64,000 bases of DNA from Sphingomonas sp. BAUL-RG-20F-R05-02 (GCF_022662305.1 NZ_JAKNQH010000003.1:186001-250000), one strand, 5' to 3'; numbered from the stretch's first letter, positions 1 to 8,127 are shown. Numbers and translations are program-made. The notes: generated by a model from the letters alone, not told the origin.

Positions 1-478
1 GATCGACGAACAGCTTGAGGTCTTCGTTACGAACCTGGCCGAGCATGAAGGTACGCAAGGGCGCGGCGGTCTTGTCGAAGGCGACGGCCTCGGTGATCTT
101 GCCCTCGGTATAGGGTTTCACCCCTTCGGTGTACGCCTTGTTGAAAGTCGGGGCCATCACGAAGAACGACAGGAACAGCGCGAGGCTGATGATGACCGGG
201 TTGGGCGGCACGCCCTGTGCGCCGAGCCCCGTGCGCAGCAGCGACAGCGCGACGACGATGCGGGTGAACGACGTCACCGTCATCAGGATGCCCGGCGCAA
301 GGCTCAGCACCGTCATCAGCAGCACGAGCTGGACGATGCGCCCGGTCATGTTGCCTTCGCCACCGAGGTTGATGGTCGGGCCATGCGCGGCGGCGGCCTG
401 CGTTGCGGCGATCGCCACCGACGGCAGCGCGACGAGCGCGCACGCCACCACCGCGCCCAGGATTACGCGCTTACGCAT
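1..478 (-). CDS. fliP: Flagellar export gate protein FliP (3' end outside window)
   Basis: FliP is an inner-membrane component of the flagellar type III export gate, forming the FliP/Q/R pore. The start is the ATG at 478, which overlaps the fliO stop by 8 bp. The first ~25 residues form a cleavable signal peptide (MRKRVILGAVVACALVALPS), as is normal for FliP. A long hydrophobic segment follows, with the family-typical stretch around TSFTRIVVALSLLRTGLG and PNPVIISLALFLSFFVMAP. About 159 residues are visible and the C-terminal half lies beyond the left edge. It is the last visible gene of a fliN-fliO-fliP operon. Confidence 0.95.
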   Translation of the reverse strand, partial: MRKRVILGAVVACALVALPSVAIAATQAAAAHGPTINLGGEGNMTGRIVQLVLLMTVLSLAPGILMTVTSFTRIVVALSLLRTGLGAQGVPPNPVIISLALFLSFFVMAPTFNKAYTEGVKPYTEGKITEAVAFDKTAAPLRTFMLGQVRNEDLKLFVD

Positions 479-869
479 GGTGCGCGATGACCGGCTGGCG
501 CAACGCGTCGGCTTCGTCCGACACCCGCGTCCACAGCCGCTCGATCGCCTGCGCCATCAGCGCGGCATAGGGTGGCACGCTGCCGTCGGCGGCTTCGGCG
601 GCGAGGCTCTTACGTTCCAGCACGACATGCCCCTCCGGACTCATCAGTACGAGATGTTCGTGGCCGTCCTGCCGCAGCAGCACCAGCGAACGCTTCGGGT
701 CGATGTTGAGCCGCTCGACGATCTCCAGCCGGCGCATCGGGGAGGCGCCGCCGCCGATCCGGCCGGGCAGCTTCACGTCGAAGCGCTTGACCACCCACAA
801 GGCCCCGGCGAGTATTCCCAGCACCACGCCCAGCGAGGCGAGCATCCGCATGACGGCGAACAGATCCAT
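471..869 (-). CDS. fliO: Flagellar biosynthesis protein FliO
   Basis: This 132-residue protein has one N-terminal membrane span (about residues 8-27) followed by a short cytoplasmic domain. That domain contains the FliO/FliZ signature of a basic strand (RRLEIVERLNIDPKRSLVLL) and then 'DGHEHLVLMSPEGHVVLE'. FliO is a scaffold that assists assembly of the FliP ring. The gene lies 5 bp after fliN and overlaps fliP, so co-translation is likely. Assignment rests on size, topology, motif and position; FliO is poorly conserved. Confidence 0.9.
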   Translation of the reverse strand: MDLFAVMRMLASLGVVLGILAGALWVVKRFDVKLPGRIGGGASPMRRLEIVERLNIDPKRSLVLLRQDGHEHLVLMSPEGHVVLERKSLAAEAADGSVPPYAALMAQAIERLWTRVSDEADALRQPVIAHHA

Positions 870-874
870 ATCGG

Positions 875-1108
875 TCAGCGCCCGGTGCGGATGACGTTGG
901 TGATCTCCAGCGACATTACATCGCCGTCGACCAGGATCTGCCCGTGCGCGATCGCCTGATCGTTGACGATCACCACGCTCGGATCGTCCTGACGCGCATC
1001 GAGCGGGATCATCGCGCCCCGGCTCATCTTGAGGATCTGCCGGATCGGCATGCTGGTAGACCCGAGCATAACCGCCAGTTCAACATCGATATCGTTCAAT
1101 CCGGCCAC
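875..1108 (-). CDS. fliN: Flagellar motor switch protein FliN
   Basis: This 77-residue protein is essentially a single SpoA/FliN domain. LNDIDVELAVMLGSTSMPIRQ is followed by an 'IPLDARQDDPSVVIVNDQAIAHGQILVDGDVMSLEIT' pattern in which a hydrophobic strand, ND and G-Q-I are typical of FliN. It forms the lower C-ring with FliG and FliM and binds export and chemotaxis partners. It lacks the N-terminal extension seen in many FliN proteins. It is first in fliN-fliO-fliP and is read from a minus-strand CCTATAA element 36 bp upstream, divergent from flgC. Confidence 0.93.
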   Translation of the reverse strand: MAGLNDIDVELAVMLGSTSMPIRQILKMSRGAMIPLDARQDDPSVVIVNDQAIAHGQILVDGDVMSLEITNVIRTGR

Positions 1109-1137
1109 GTGCCGTTCCCCTTAACCGTTCCCCAAAG

Positions 1138-1144
1138 TTATAGG
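1138..1144 (-). promoter_or_regulatory. CCTATAA element upstream of fliN
   Basis: On the minus strand this reads CCTATAA, preceded by a run of T. Its first base is 36 bp before the fliN start codon. The same heptamer recurs before flgC, flgI, fliG, flbT, the protoglobin gene and the 22987 gene. I infer a -10 element; no convincing shared -35 box was seen. Confidence 0.6.
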
Positions 1145-1183
1145 AAAAATCCGGGGGCGATCGGCCGGGGTGGGAAAATTTTG

Positions 1184-1190
1184 CCTATAA
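1184..1190 (+). promoter_or_regulatory. CCTATAA element upstream of flgC
   Basis: CCTATAA follows AAAATTTTG and lies back to back with the fliN element, giving a divergent promoter pair. It abuts an ATG at 1192, so that ATG is unlikely to be the flgC start if the element is a -10 box. The starts at 1225 and 1237 fit a normal leader. Confidence 0.6.
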
Positions 1191-1236
1191 GATGGCTGTG
1201 AGCGGCAAAGATGTCGCGCCTCTTATGGGATACGTC

Positions 1237-1641
1237 ATGGGATCGGACTCGATCGGGATTTCCGCCTCCGGTTTACGCGCGCAGGCGGTGCGGATGAAGG
1301 TGATCGCGGAAAACCTCGCCAATGCGGATTCGGTGGCGGCATCGCCCGGCGGCGCGCCCTACCAGCGTAAGATCGCCACGTTCCGCGCGGTGCTCGACGG
1401 CAAGCAGAAGGGCGGCGAGGTCGAGGTGACCGGCGTGACGGCCGACAAATCCGCGTTCGGGCGCACCTACCAGCCGGGCAATCCCGCCGCCGATGCCACC
1501 GGATACGTGCAGACCCCCAATGTCGATCCGCTGCTGGAAGCCGCCGACATGAAGGCGGCGCAGCGATCCTACGAAGCCAATCTCAACGCGATCGAGGCCG
1601 CGCGCGGCCTGACGATGCGTACGCTCGATCTCCTCAAATAA
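1237..1641 (+). CDS. flgC: Flagellar proximal rod protein FlgC
   Basis: FlgC is a proximal rod subunit exported through the flagellar type III system. The N-terminal rod signature is clear: ISASGLRAQAVRMKVIAENLANADS. The C-terminus carries the matching helix (MKAAQRSYEANLNAIEAARGLTMRTLDLLK). I prefer the ATG at 1237 (134 aa), which has a weak GGGA upstream; the in-frame ATG at 1225 is the alternative. The longer frame from 1192 would overlap the promoter element. It is the first gene of flgC-fliE-fliQ-fliR-flhB. Its usual partner flgB is about 6.5 kb away on the other strand. Confidence 0.93.
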   Translation: MGSDSIGISASGLRAQAVRMKVIAENLANADSVAASPGGAPYQRKIATFRAVLDGKQKGGEVEVTGVTADKSAFGRTYQPGNPAADATGYVQTPNVDPLLEAADMKAAQRSYEANLNAIEAARGLTMRTLDLLK

Positions 1642-1653
1642 GGACGCCCTGAT

Positions 1654-1989
1654 ATGTCGATTGGCGCACTTGACGCAGGCATGGCCTATGGCCGCGCGAT
1701 TACCGGAGCAAAGGGCGGCTCGCTGCTGCCCTCCGCGCCGCTCACCGAAAGTGGCGGCAGCGAGAGCGCCGGCCCGAACTTCGGCGCGATGGTCGGCCAG
1801 ATGGTCGGCTCCGCCACCACCAGCCTGCACGGCGCAGAAAAGGCGAGCGCGGCGCAGGTTGCCGGCAAGGGCAACCTCATCGATGTGGTGACAGCGATCG
1901 GTGCGGCCGAGACCGCGCTCGACACGGTGGTGGCGGTGCGCGACCGGGTCGTGAGCGCGTACGGTGAAATCATGCGGATGCAGATCTGA
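1654..1989 (+). CDS. fliE: Flagellar hook-basal body complex protein FliE
   Basis: FliE joins the MS ring to the rod and is the first rod-type export substrate. The 111-residue protein has the family pattern in its C-terminal half: F-G-x-M-V, then '[41 protein letters not shown]'. The latter is the amphipathic FliE helix ending in the usual 'Y-x-E-I-M-x-M-x-I'. A good ribosome site (AAGGA) lies just upstream. The gene follows flgC by 12 bp, and its TGA overlaps the fliQ start. Confidence 0.93.
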   Translation: MSIGALDAGMAYGRAITGAKGGSLLPSAPLTESGGSESAGPNFGAMVGQMVGSATTSLHGAEKASAAQVAGKGNLIDVVTAIGAAETALDTVVAVRDRVVSAYGEIMRMQI

Positions 1990-2261
1990 TGCACGGGCTG
2001 GACGCGGCCGATGCGATGGCGATCGCGCGCGCTGGGCTGCTGCTGGTGCTGACCATCGCCGGGCCGATGCTGATCGCCTCGCTGATCCTCGGCGTCGTCA
2101 TCGGACTGTTCCAGGCGCTGACGCAGGTGCAGGAAGCGACGCTCACGTTCGTGCCGAAGCTGCTCGGCATCGGCCTCGTCATGCTGATGTGCCTGCCGAT
2201 GATCGGCCGCGCGATGGCGGGCTTCATGGCCGAGCTCAGCCAGCGCATCATCGCCGGCTGA
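1989..2261 (+). CDS. fliQ: Flagellar export gate protein FliQ
   Basis: This 90-residue protein has two membrane helices (about residues 16-42 and 52-75) and the FliQ signature 'GLFQALTQVQEATLTFVPKL' between them. It is a structural part of the FliP/Q/R export gate. Its ATG overlaps the fliE stop (TGATG), indicating translational coupling. Length and topology match the family. Confidence 0.96.
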   Translation: MHGLDAADAMAIARAGLLLVLTIAGPMLIASLILGVVIGLFQALTQVQEATLTFVPKLLGIGLVMLMCLPMIGRAMAGFMAELSQRIIAG

Positions 2262-2268
2262 TCCAAAC

Positions 2269-3039
2269 GTGCAGGGTCTCGCCCTCATCGGCCAGTTGCC
2301 GGCGTTCGCCACCGCCTTCCTGCTGCTGTTTGCGCGGGTCGGGGCGATGCTGATGTGCTTGCCGGTGTTTTCCGAAGACGCGGTGCCGGGGCGAATCCGG
2401 CTGCTGATGTCGCTCGGCCTGACGCTCGGGCTCTTCGGGTTGCTGTCGGCGAAACTGCCGCACGCGCCCGACGATCAGGCGGCCTATGCGGCGATGGTAG
2501 TGGTCGAGCTGATGATCGGCCTCGCGCTCGGGACGCTCGTCAAGATCATGTTCACCGCCGTGTCGATGGCGGGCGGCCTCATCAGCCTCCAGATCGGCTT
2601 GACCTCCGCGCTGGTGAGCGATCCGGCGATGGGCGGGCAGGTGACCGTGCTCTCCAAACTGATGAGCGTGGCGGCGGCGATCGTGTGCATGAGCATGGGC
2701 GTCCACCACGTTTGGATCGGTGCGCTGGTGCACAGCTATGCGATGTTCCCGGTCGGCGTGCTGCCGTCCTCCGCCGACTTTGCGCAACTCGTCGTCGCCA
2801 CCGTGTCGCGCGCGACCGAGCTTGGGCTTGGCCTTGCAGCACCACTGATCGTGTACGGCATCGTCTTCAACGTCGCACTCGGCCTCGCCGCGCGTTTGGC
2901 GCCGCAGATCCAGGTGTTCTTTATCGCGCAGCCACTCAACCTGCTGCTCGGGATGGGAATCACCGCGCTGCTGATGGCGGCGATGCTCGGCGGCTTCGCA
3001 CAGGCGATGTCTGCCTGGACCCGGTCAATCTGGGGATAG
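2269..3039 (+). CDS. fliR: Flagellar export gate protein FliR
   Basis: A 256-residue polytopic protein of the export gate, with about six hydrophobic helices. The N-terminus resembles FliR (FATAFLLLFARVGAMLMCLPVF), as does the conserved 'GLISLQIGLTSALVSDP' segment. The start is a GTG at 2269, 7 bp after fliQ, with only a poor ribosome site; coupling to fliQ may compensate. flhB follows after 4 bp. Confidence 0.95.
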   Translation: MQGLALIGQLPAFATAFLLLFARVGAMLMCLPVFSEDAVPGRIRLLMSLGLTLGLFGLLSAKLPHAPDDQAAYAAMVVVELMIGLALGTLVKIMFTAVSMAGGLISLQIGLTSALVSDPAMGGQVTVLSKLMSVAAAIVCMSMGVHHVWIGALVHSYAMFPVGVLPSSADFAQLVVATVSRATELGLGLAAPLIVYGIVFNVALGLAARLAPQIQVFFIAQPLNLLLGMGITALLMAAMLGGFAQAMSAWTRSIWG

Positions 3040-3043
3040 CGGC

Positions 3044-4102
3044 ATGTCCGACGACAAGACGCATGCACCAACAGAAAAGAAGCTCGAGGACGCGCGCAAA
3101 AAGGGCGACGTCGTCACCGCTGCCGAGGCGCGCCATGCGGTGATGTTCGTCGGCGCGCTCGCCGTGCTGCTGATGCTGGGGACATGGACCGCCTCGCGGC
3201 TCGGCGTGTTGCTGACCGGCATGTGGGGGCATAGCGAGGATGTCGCGATCACGCCCGCCGGCGCGCAGCACCTCGCGTCCGCGCTGATGGCGCAGGCGGC
3301 GATGACGGTGCTGCCGATGCTCGCCGTGCTGTTCGCCTTCGCGCTGCTGACGATGTTCTCGTCCGGCAAACCCCGCCTCGCCACCGATCGGCTCAAGCTG
3401 AAATGGGACAAGCTCTCGCCGATGGCGGGGGCCAAGCGGCTGTTCGGCATGCGCGCGCTGGTCGAGTTCGCCAAGACCTTCGCCAAGCTGGTGATGGTGA
3501 TTGTGGTGGTCGGCTGGATGGTATGGCCGCGCATCGCCGGGCTCGACACGCTGATCGGCGCGCCCGCCGCGACGATCGGCGCGGCGGCGACCGGCCTCGT
3601 GCTGGCGATGGTCAAGGCGGCGGCGCTGCTCGTCGTGGTGATCGCCGCCGCCGATTACCTGTACCAGCGGCGCAGCTTCATGAAGCGGATGATGATGTCG
3701 TTTCAGGAGATCAAGGACGAGCACAAGCAGAGCGAGGGCGACCCCAAGATCAAGGGCAAGATCCGCCAGATCCAGATGCAGCGCTCACGCCAGCGCATGA
3801 TGGCCAAGGTGCCCGAAGCGAGCGTGATCGTCGTCAACCCGACGCATTATGCGGTGGCGCTGCAATATGATCACGGCGCGATGGCAGCGCCGGTGGTGGT
3901 GGCGAAGGGCGTCGACGCGGTCGCGCTCAACATCCGCGAGGTGGCGACACGCGCGAACGTACCGATCGTGGAAAGCCCGCCGCTCGCCCGCGCGCTGTAC
4001 TCGACGGTGGAGTTGGACCACCCGATCAAACCGGAATATTACACGGCGGTGGCGGAGATCGTCAGCTTCGTGATGAAGCTGGGGAAGAAGGGAAGCGCAT
4101 AG
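3044..4102 (+). CDS. flhB: Flagellar export switch protein FlhB
   Basis: FlhB controls the switch in export specificity from rod/hook to filament substrates. The 352-residue protein has the typical N-terminus (THAPTEKKLEDARKKGDV), four membrane helices and a cytoplasmic C-domain. That domain contains the autocleavage motif NPTH at residues 265-268 within VIVVNPTHYAVALQYD. This is the last recognisable export gene of the operon that begins at flgC. Confidence 0.97.
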   Translation: MSDDKTHAPTEKKLEDARKKGDVVTAAEARHAVMFVGALAVLLMLGTWTASRLGVLLTGMWGHSEDVAITPAGAQHLASALMAQAAMTVLPMLAVLFAFALLTMFSSGKPRLATDRLKLKWDKLSPMAGAKRLFGMRALVEFAKTFAKLVMVIVVVGWMVWPRIAGLDTLIGAPAATIGAAATGLVLAMVKAAALLVVVIAAADYLYQRRSFMKRMMMSFQEIKDEHKQSEGDPKIKGKIRQIQMQRSRQRMMAKVPEASVIVVNPTHYAVALQYDHGAMAAPVVVAKGVDAVALNIREVATRANVPIVESPPLARALYSTVELDHPIKPEYYTAVAEIVSFVMKLGKKGSA

Positions 4103-4215
4103 CTTTGCTGTAGAAAAGCCAACCTTTATTCAACGGCGGGTGACCAGCAGCACGAAACTTGACAAGGTCGCGGGTCATAGGAACAGATTACCCGGTTTGG
4201 TTCGGAAGGTTTGCG

Positions 4216-4824
4216 ATGCGCAGTTTGCTCTTGGTTGGGCTAGGTTTGGCACTGTTTCCAAGTGACAGTTCGGCGCAAGCGGCGCGTCACGCCATGCCTG
4301 CGATCATCATCGGAAACCCCGGCGAGTGGTTCGGCCCTGATCAGTATCCCAAGGACGCCCTGCGTGCAGAGCGACAAGGTCGGGTCGTTGCGGACATCAG
4401 CGTCGACCTCACCGGAACAGCCACTGGTTGCAGCATCGAAATATCCAGCGGCACAACCAGCCTGGACACGGCGACATGTGATATCGCGCTTGCGCACGCC
4501 AGGTTTAACCCGGCGATCGATCGCAACGGGAAGCCCGTCACGTCCACCTACAAGCTGCCGATCAATTGGATGCTTCCAGATGAAGTGCCTGCCGTGGAAG
4601 CAAACAAGGCGACTGTGAGTTCGGCGTATGAGGCTCAGATCGTTGCCGATGGGGCCGGTATGGGATTGACATGCCGCACGATATCGAGATCGGGCGAAGC
4701 GCCGGATCCGTGCGGAAATTTCAAACCCGGCTTCAGGGTTAGCCGCCCGTACGTGCGGGACGGAAGAAAAGTCGGGTCGACCACAATTGTTAAAACATCC
4801 AGCAGCGTCACAATAGATCCGTGA
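4216..4824 (+). CDS. Secreted protein with TonB C-terminal-like domain
   Basis: A 202-residue protein with a signal peptide (MRSLLLVGLGLALFPSDSSA). A TonB_C-like segment spans about residues 40-120: 'YPKDALRAERQGRVVADISVDLTGTATGCSIEISSGTTSLDTATC...ARFNPA'. In place of the usual N-terminal membrane anchor and proline linker it has a cleavable signal, so it is probably a periplasmic TonB-fold protein and not a true energy transducer. The start at 4216 has a GGAAGGT ribosome site; a longer frame from 4159 lacks one. It lies between flhB and fliX without obvious coupling, so a flagellar role is only possible by position. Confidence 0.7.
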   Translation: MRSLLLVGLGLALFPSDSSAQAARHAMPAIIIGNPGEWFGPDQYPKDALRAERQGRVVADISVDLTGTATGCSIEISSGTTSLDTATCDIALAHARFNPAIDRNGKPVTSTYKLPINWMLPDEVPAVEANKATVSSAYEAQIVADGAGMGLTCRTISRSGEAPDPCGNFKPGFRVSRPYVRDGRKVGSTTIVKTSSSVTIDP

Positions 4825-4910
4825 CTCGCCTGGCTTGTGCCGGACGCCGGGAGGCGCGCGTTCAGGCAATCTCCACGTGACGCTAACACTATAACGATTG
4901 CGGCGTACGC

Positions 4911-5348
4911 TCAAACTTCCCGATCGTACTTCGCCAGTTCCACCTGTACCCGCAGCTCGATCTCCGTCATCAGCGCATCCAGCGCCGGGTCGCCCGTCTC
5001 GTGCAGTTCGCGTGACCAGTCGGCCAGCGTCTCCACCACCGCCGCGCGCGGCGCGTCGACAATCGTTGCGGCATCGAGCGCCGCCAGCGCGTCCAGCCCG
5101 CGCGTGGCGCGTTGTACGACGCGGCGGCGGCGTTCTTCGGGCGGCGTGGCGGCGCTCATCGCGACGAGCATCTGCACCGATCCGATCGCGGGGTTGGCGA
5201 GCGCATTGGGTTGCAGCGCGGTATCGGGCGGGGGCGCCTGATCGCCGAGCGTGGCCATCGCGGGCGCGGGCCGGCCGATCGCCTGCACCAGCAATTGCGG
5301 CATTATCGCACCAAGCCCGTCGATCCGCACGTCAATCCTCCCGTTCAC
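4911..5348 (-). CDS. fliX: Flagellar assembly regulator FliX
   Basis: This 145-residue protein shows the FliX hallmark at its C-terminus ('DPALDALMTEIELRVQVELAKYDR'), preceded by an Arg-rich helix (RRRRVVQRATRGLDALAALD). In Caulobacter FliX is an alphaproteobacterial trans-acting factor that couples basal-body assembly to FlbD-dependent transcription and helps P-ring assembly. Here too it is divergent from flgI. The start is a GTG at 5348 with GAGGTGG upstream. No FlbD gene is in the window. Confidence 0.85.
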   Translation of the reverse strand: MNGRIDVRIDGLGAIMPQLLVQAIGRPAPAMATLGDQAPPPDTALQPNALANPAIGSVQMLVAMSAATPPEERRRRVVQRATRGLDALAALDAATIVDAPRAAVVETLADWSRELHETGDPALDALMTEIELRVQVELAKYDREV

Positions 5349-5368
5349 GCCACCTCGTACCCAATCAT

Positions 5369-5375
5369 CCTATAA
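5369..5375 (+). promoter_or_regulatory. CCTATAA element upstream of flgI
   Basis: CCTATAA occurs 43 bp before the flgI start codon, in the 63-bp gap between divergent fliX and flgI. It matches the other flagellar copies in sequence and spacing. Confidence 0.6.
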
Positions 5376-5411
5376 GAAAGATGAAGGCGGATACGCCGAT
5401 GTTTTCAAAGG

Positions 5412-6524
5412 ATGCGCGTGGCTAATCTGCGGACATTGTTGGGCGGGCTCGCCGCCGTGCTGGCATTCAGTGCACAGCCGGCGTGGGCGGGGTCGCGTAT
5501 CAAGGACATCGTCGATTTCGAGAATGTCCGTCCCAACCAGCTGATCGGCTACGGCCTCGTCGTCGGCCTCGCCGGCACGGGCGACCGGATGCGCAACTCG
5601 CCCTTCACCGAGGAATCGATGCAGGCGATGCTGGAGCGCATGGGCGTCAACATCCGCCAGGCGCAGATGAAGACGCAGAACGTCGCGGCGGTGTCGATCA
5701 CCGCTACGATGCCGGCGTTCTCGCGCGCCGGCTCGGCGATCGACGTGACGGTGGCGGCGCTGGGCGATGCCACCAGCCTGCAGGGCGGCACGCTGATCGC
5801 GACGTCGCTGCGCGGGCTCGACGGCAACACCTATGCGGTGGCGCAGGGGCAGGTCGCGGTGTCGGGCTTCAAGGCGCAGGGCGCGGCGGCGAACATCAGC
5901 CGCGGCGTGTCGACGTCGGCGCGGATTGCCGGCGGTGCCATCGTCGAACGCGAGGTGCCCTATGCGCTGCGCTCCGCCAACACGCTGAAGCTGGCGCTGC
6001 GCAACCCCGATTTCACCACCGCGCAGCGCGTCGCAGACGTCATCAACAAGAATTTCCCCGGCTCCGCACAGATGCTCGATCCGGCGACCGTCCAGCTCAC
6101 CCCGACCTCGGCGGTGCCGGGTGGGGTGGTCGATCTGCTGACCCGCGTCGAGAATTTGCCGGTCGATGTCGATCAGCCGGCGCGCGTCGTCGTCAACGAA
6201 GCGGCGGGCACGGTGGTGATGAACGCCGACGTGCGCGTCAGCCCGGTGGCGATCGCACAGGGCGGGCTGACGATCAGCGTGGCGGAAAGCCCGGTCGCCT
6301 CGCAGCCGGCACCCTTGTCGTCGGGGACGACGCAGGTGTTGCCGCGCACGCAGATCAACGTGGATGACGGGGGCGGCAAATCGCTCGCCATGCTGGAGGG
6401 TGCGTCGCTCAAGTCGCTGGTCGGCGGGCTGAACGCGCTGGGCGTGTCGCCGCGCGATCTCATCACCATCCTTCAGGCGCTGAAGACGGCGGGTGCGCTC
6501 CAGGCCGAAATCGAGGTGCAATGA
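5412..6524 (+). CDS. flgI: Flagellar P-ring protein FlgI
   Basis: FlgI forms the periplasmic P ring around the rod. The 370-residue protein has a signal peptide ending near AQPAWA, followed directly by the conserved mature start 'SRIKDIVDFENVRPNQLIGYGLVVGLAGTGD'. The C-terminal region includes LVGGLNALGVSPRDLITILQALK, also typical. The first gene of a plus operon with flgJ and flgN; the stop overlaps flgJ. Confidence 0.97.
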   Translation: MRVANLRTLLGGLAAVLAFSAQPAWAGSRIKDIVDFENVRPNQLIGYGLVVGLAGTGDRMRNSPFTEESMQAMLERMGVNIRQAQMKTQNVAAVSITATMPAFSRAGSAIDVTVAALGDATSLQGGTLIATSLRGLDGNTYAVAQGQVAVSGFKAQGAAANISRGVSTSARIAGGAIVEREVPYALRSANTLKLALRNPDFTTAQRVADVINKNFPGSAQMLDPATVQLTPTSAVPGGVVDLLTRVENLPVDVDQPARVVVNEAAGTVVMNADVRVSPVAIAQGGLTISVAESPVASQPAPLSSGTTQVLPRTQINVDDGGGKSLAMLEGASLKSLVGGLNALGVSPRDLITILQALKTAGALQAEIEVQ

Positions 6525-6823
6525 TGGACGTTGCCGCTTCCCCCGCCGCCCCCGCCGTGCCGACCGCGCAGGCGCTCGCCGCCAACAAAAAGGCGAAGGA
6601 CAGCGCGCAGGAGTTCGAGGCGGTGTTCCTCGGCCAGATGACAAATCTGATGCTTGAGAACGTGCAGACCGATGAGCAGTTCGGCGGCGGCCACGGCGAA
6701 GAGATGTTCAAGGGCATTCTCGCCGAAAAACTCGGCAAGCAGATGGCGAAGGTCGGCGGGATCGGTCTCGCCCCCGCAGTGATGGATCAGATCATCAAAC
6801 TCCAGCAAGGATCGAAGTCGTGA
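6521..6823 (+). CDS. flgJ: Rod-binding protein FlgJ (N-terminal domain only)
   Basis: A 100-residue rod-binding protein matching the N-terminal half of enteric FlgJ: 'AQEFEAVFLGQMTNLMLEN' and 'GGHGEEMFKGILAEKLGKQMAK'. The C-terminal muramidase domain is absent, as in many alphaproteobacteria, so another enzyme must open the peptidoglycan for the rod. The lysozyme-like gene at 20166 is a candidate. The start overlaps the flgI stop. Confidence 0.93.
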   Translation: MMDVAASPAAPAVPTAQALAANKKAKDSAQEFEAVFLGQMTNLMLENVQTDEQFGGGHGEEMFKGILAEKLGKQMAKVGGIGLAPAVMDQIIKLQQGSKS

Positions 6824-7278
6824 ACGCAGTCATGAAGCTTGGCCCGACCGACACCCTGTTCGGCACGTTGATCGACACGATCGATTCGCTGGTCGGCGTG
6901 ATGGAGGAGGAAAGCGACAACCTAGCGCTGCATGGCCGTTGCCCCGGTATCGCCGAGCTCGCCAAAGCGAAATCGCGGCTGGTCGATATGCTGGAGGGTG
7001 CCACCGCGCAACTGTTCCGGCAGTCGCCCGACTGGATCGAGGCGCTGGCGGCGGACGAGCGGGGGATGCTGACGACGCGTGTCGGCCTCTTGCGTGATGC
7101 GGCGGCGGTCAACGCGGAGGTGCTGACGCGGCAGATCGCGCTGACGGCCGAAATGATGGCGGCGGTCGGCGTCGAGATGCAGCGGCTGACCGGGCGTCGC
7201 TCCGAGGCCTATAGCGCACAGGGACAGGTATCGCTGCGCGAGGTGAACGCGCCGCTGTCGATCAACTACCGTCTGTAA
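6820..7278 (+). CDS. flgN: FlgN-like flagellar chaperone
   Basis: A 152-residue mostly helical protein with the FlgN pattern: an N-terminal helix 'LFGTLIDTIDSLVGVMEEESDNLA', then 'IAELAKAKSRLVDMLEGATAQL' and a further long helix. FlgN is the export chaperone for the hook-filament junction proteins FlgK and FlgL, which are both encoded in this window. The GTG at 6820 overlaps the flgJ stop (GTGA) and has AAGGA upstream; ATG 6832 is an alternative. The family is weakly conserved, so the name relies partly on location. Confidence 0.75.
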   Translation: MNAVMKLGPTDTLFGTLIDTIDSLVGVMEEESDNLALHGRCPGIAELAKAKSRLVDMLEGATAQLFRQSPDWIEALAADERGMLTTRVGLLRDAAAVNAEVLTRQIALTAEMMAAVGVEMQRLTGRRSEAYSAQGQVSLREVNAPLSINYRL

Positions 7279-7283
7279 AGAAC

Positions 7284-7310
7284 GGGCCGACGCGGGGACC
7301 GCGCCGGCCC
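7284..7310. terminator. Strong hairpin between convergent flgN and glycine-zipper genes
   Basis: GGGCCGACGCGG and CCGCGCCGGCCC pair around a GGA loop with a single A/C mismatch. The hairpin sits between two convergent genes. Read on the minus strand it is followed by GTTCTTT, a weak T tract, so termination of the leftward gene is the better fit. Confidence 0.5.
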
Positions 7311-7318
7311 GAACCGGA

Positions 7319-7606
7319 TCAGCAGCCGTTCTTGCGGTTCTGCGCGGCGTCGTGCTTCTTGTCGAGGTGGCGGCCGAGCAGCGCACCGCCGACCCCGCCC
7401 GCGACCGTGCCGAGCGTACCGCCACCCAGCGCATGGCCGGCCAATGCGCCGCCCGCACCGCCCGCGATCGTGCCGGTGGTGCCGCTGCTGCGCTTGCAAT
7501 CCTGACGATACGTCCGCTCGCTGCGGCGGTGATCGCGGTGGTCCTGCGCCACAGCGGGTGCGGCGACGGTGGCGGCGAGCAGGGCGAACCCGATAAGCTT
7601 TTTCAT
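7319..7606 (-). CDS. Glycine-zipper 2TM-type exported protein
   Basis: A 95-residue protein with a signal peptide (MKKLIGFALLAATVAAPAVA), a charged His/Arg spacer, and a glycine-zipper hairpin 'GTIAGGAGGALAGHALGGGTLGTVAGGVGGALLGRHLDKK'. Such Gly-x3-Gly repeats form membrane-inserting hairpins and are common in small envelope proteins of the Rick-17kDa/2TM kind. The start at 7606 has GGGAG upstream. It lies downstream of flgB on the same strand after about 100 bp, so a flagellar role is unproven. Confidence 0.75.
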   Translation of the reverse strand: MKKLIGFALLAATVAAPAVAQDHRDHRRSERTYRQDCKRSSGTTGTIAGGAGGALAGHALGGGTLGTVAGGVGGALLGRHLDKKHDAAQNRKNGC

Positions 7607-7710
7607 GGTGAAACTCCCGATTGTGCGGCCTGTCATGCAGGCCAACCGGGTACACAACGCATGAGCGCGGCTTTGTTCAGCCCGTTCGCCGCATTTGCGC
7701 GCGGCCTGCG

Positions 7711-8127
7711 TCAGCCCTCGTTCTTGCCGAGCGCGGTTTTCAGCAGCGACATCTGCTTGCGGTAGAGGTTCGTCAGCGTCGCGAAATCCTGCTGGATGTT
7801 GCCGAGTTTGAGCAACTGGTCCTCCAGCGTGACGTTGTTGCCGTCAGGTTTCGTCTCGGTCACGTCATGGTCGAGTACGATGTTGCCCGCCTTAACGTTG
7901 CGTGCGCCGAGCGACACCATCGTGCTGCTGAGTTCGACGGTGGGTGCGGCGACGCTTGGCGCACCGTTCTGCACCATTCCGGCGAAGCTGGCGGGTGCGG
8001 TCTCCCGCGCCTTGAAGCCGGGCGTGTCGCCATTGGCGATGTTGCGCGCGATCACGTCCTTGCGCGTATCGAGATACCGCATCGCATCGCCGATGCCGGC
8101 GAGCAGCGAAGGAAGTTGCTGGCTCAT
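7711..8127 (-). CDS. flgB: Flagellar proximal rod protein FlgB
   Basis: FlgB is a proximal rod subunit. The N-terminal motif is 'RKDVIARNIANGDTPGFKARE', the C-terminal half has 'DHDVTETKPDGNNVTLEDQLLKLGNIQQDFATLTNLYRKQM', and the length is 138 aa, all typical. Unusually it is separated from flgC and fliE and lies downstream of the FlaEY-like gene on the minus strand, 40 bp after that gene's stop. Confidence 0.95.
   Translation of the reverse strand: MSQQLPSLLAGIGDAMRYLDTRKDVIARNIANGDTPGFKARETAPASFAGMVQNGAPSVAAPTVELSSTMVSLGARNVKAGNIVLDHDVTETKPDGNNVTLEDQLLKLGNIQQDFATLTNLYRKQMSLLKTALGKNEG

Noticed and set aside
1192..1236. Longer N-terminus for flgC starting at ATG 1192
   Set aside because: It begins right on the promoter-like CCTATAA element, has no ribosome site, and adds residues not seen in the FlgC family.
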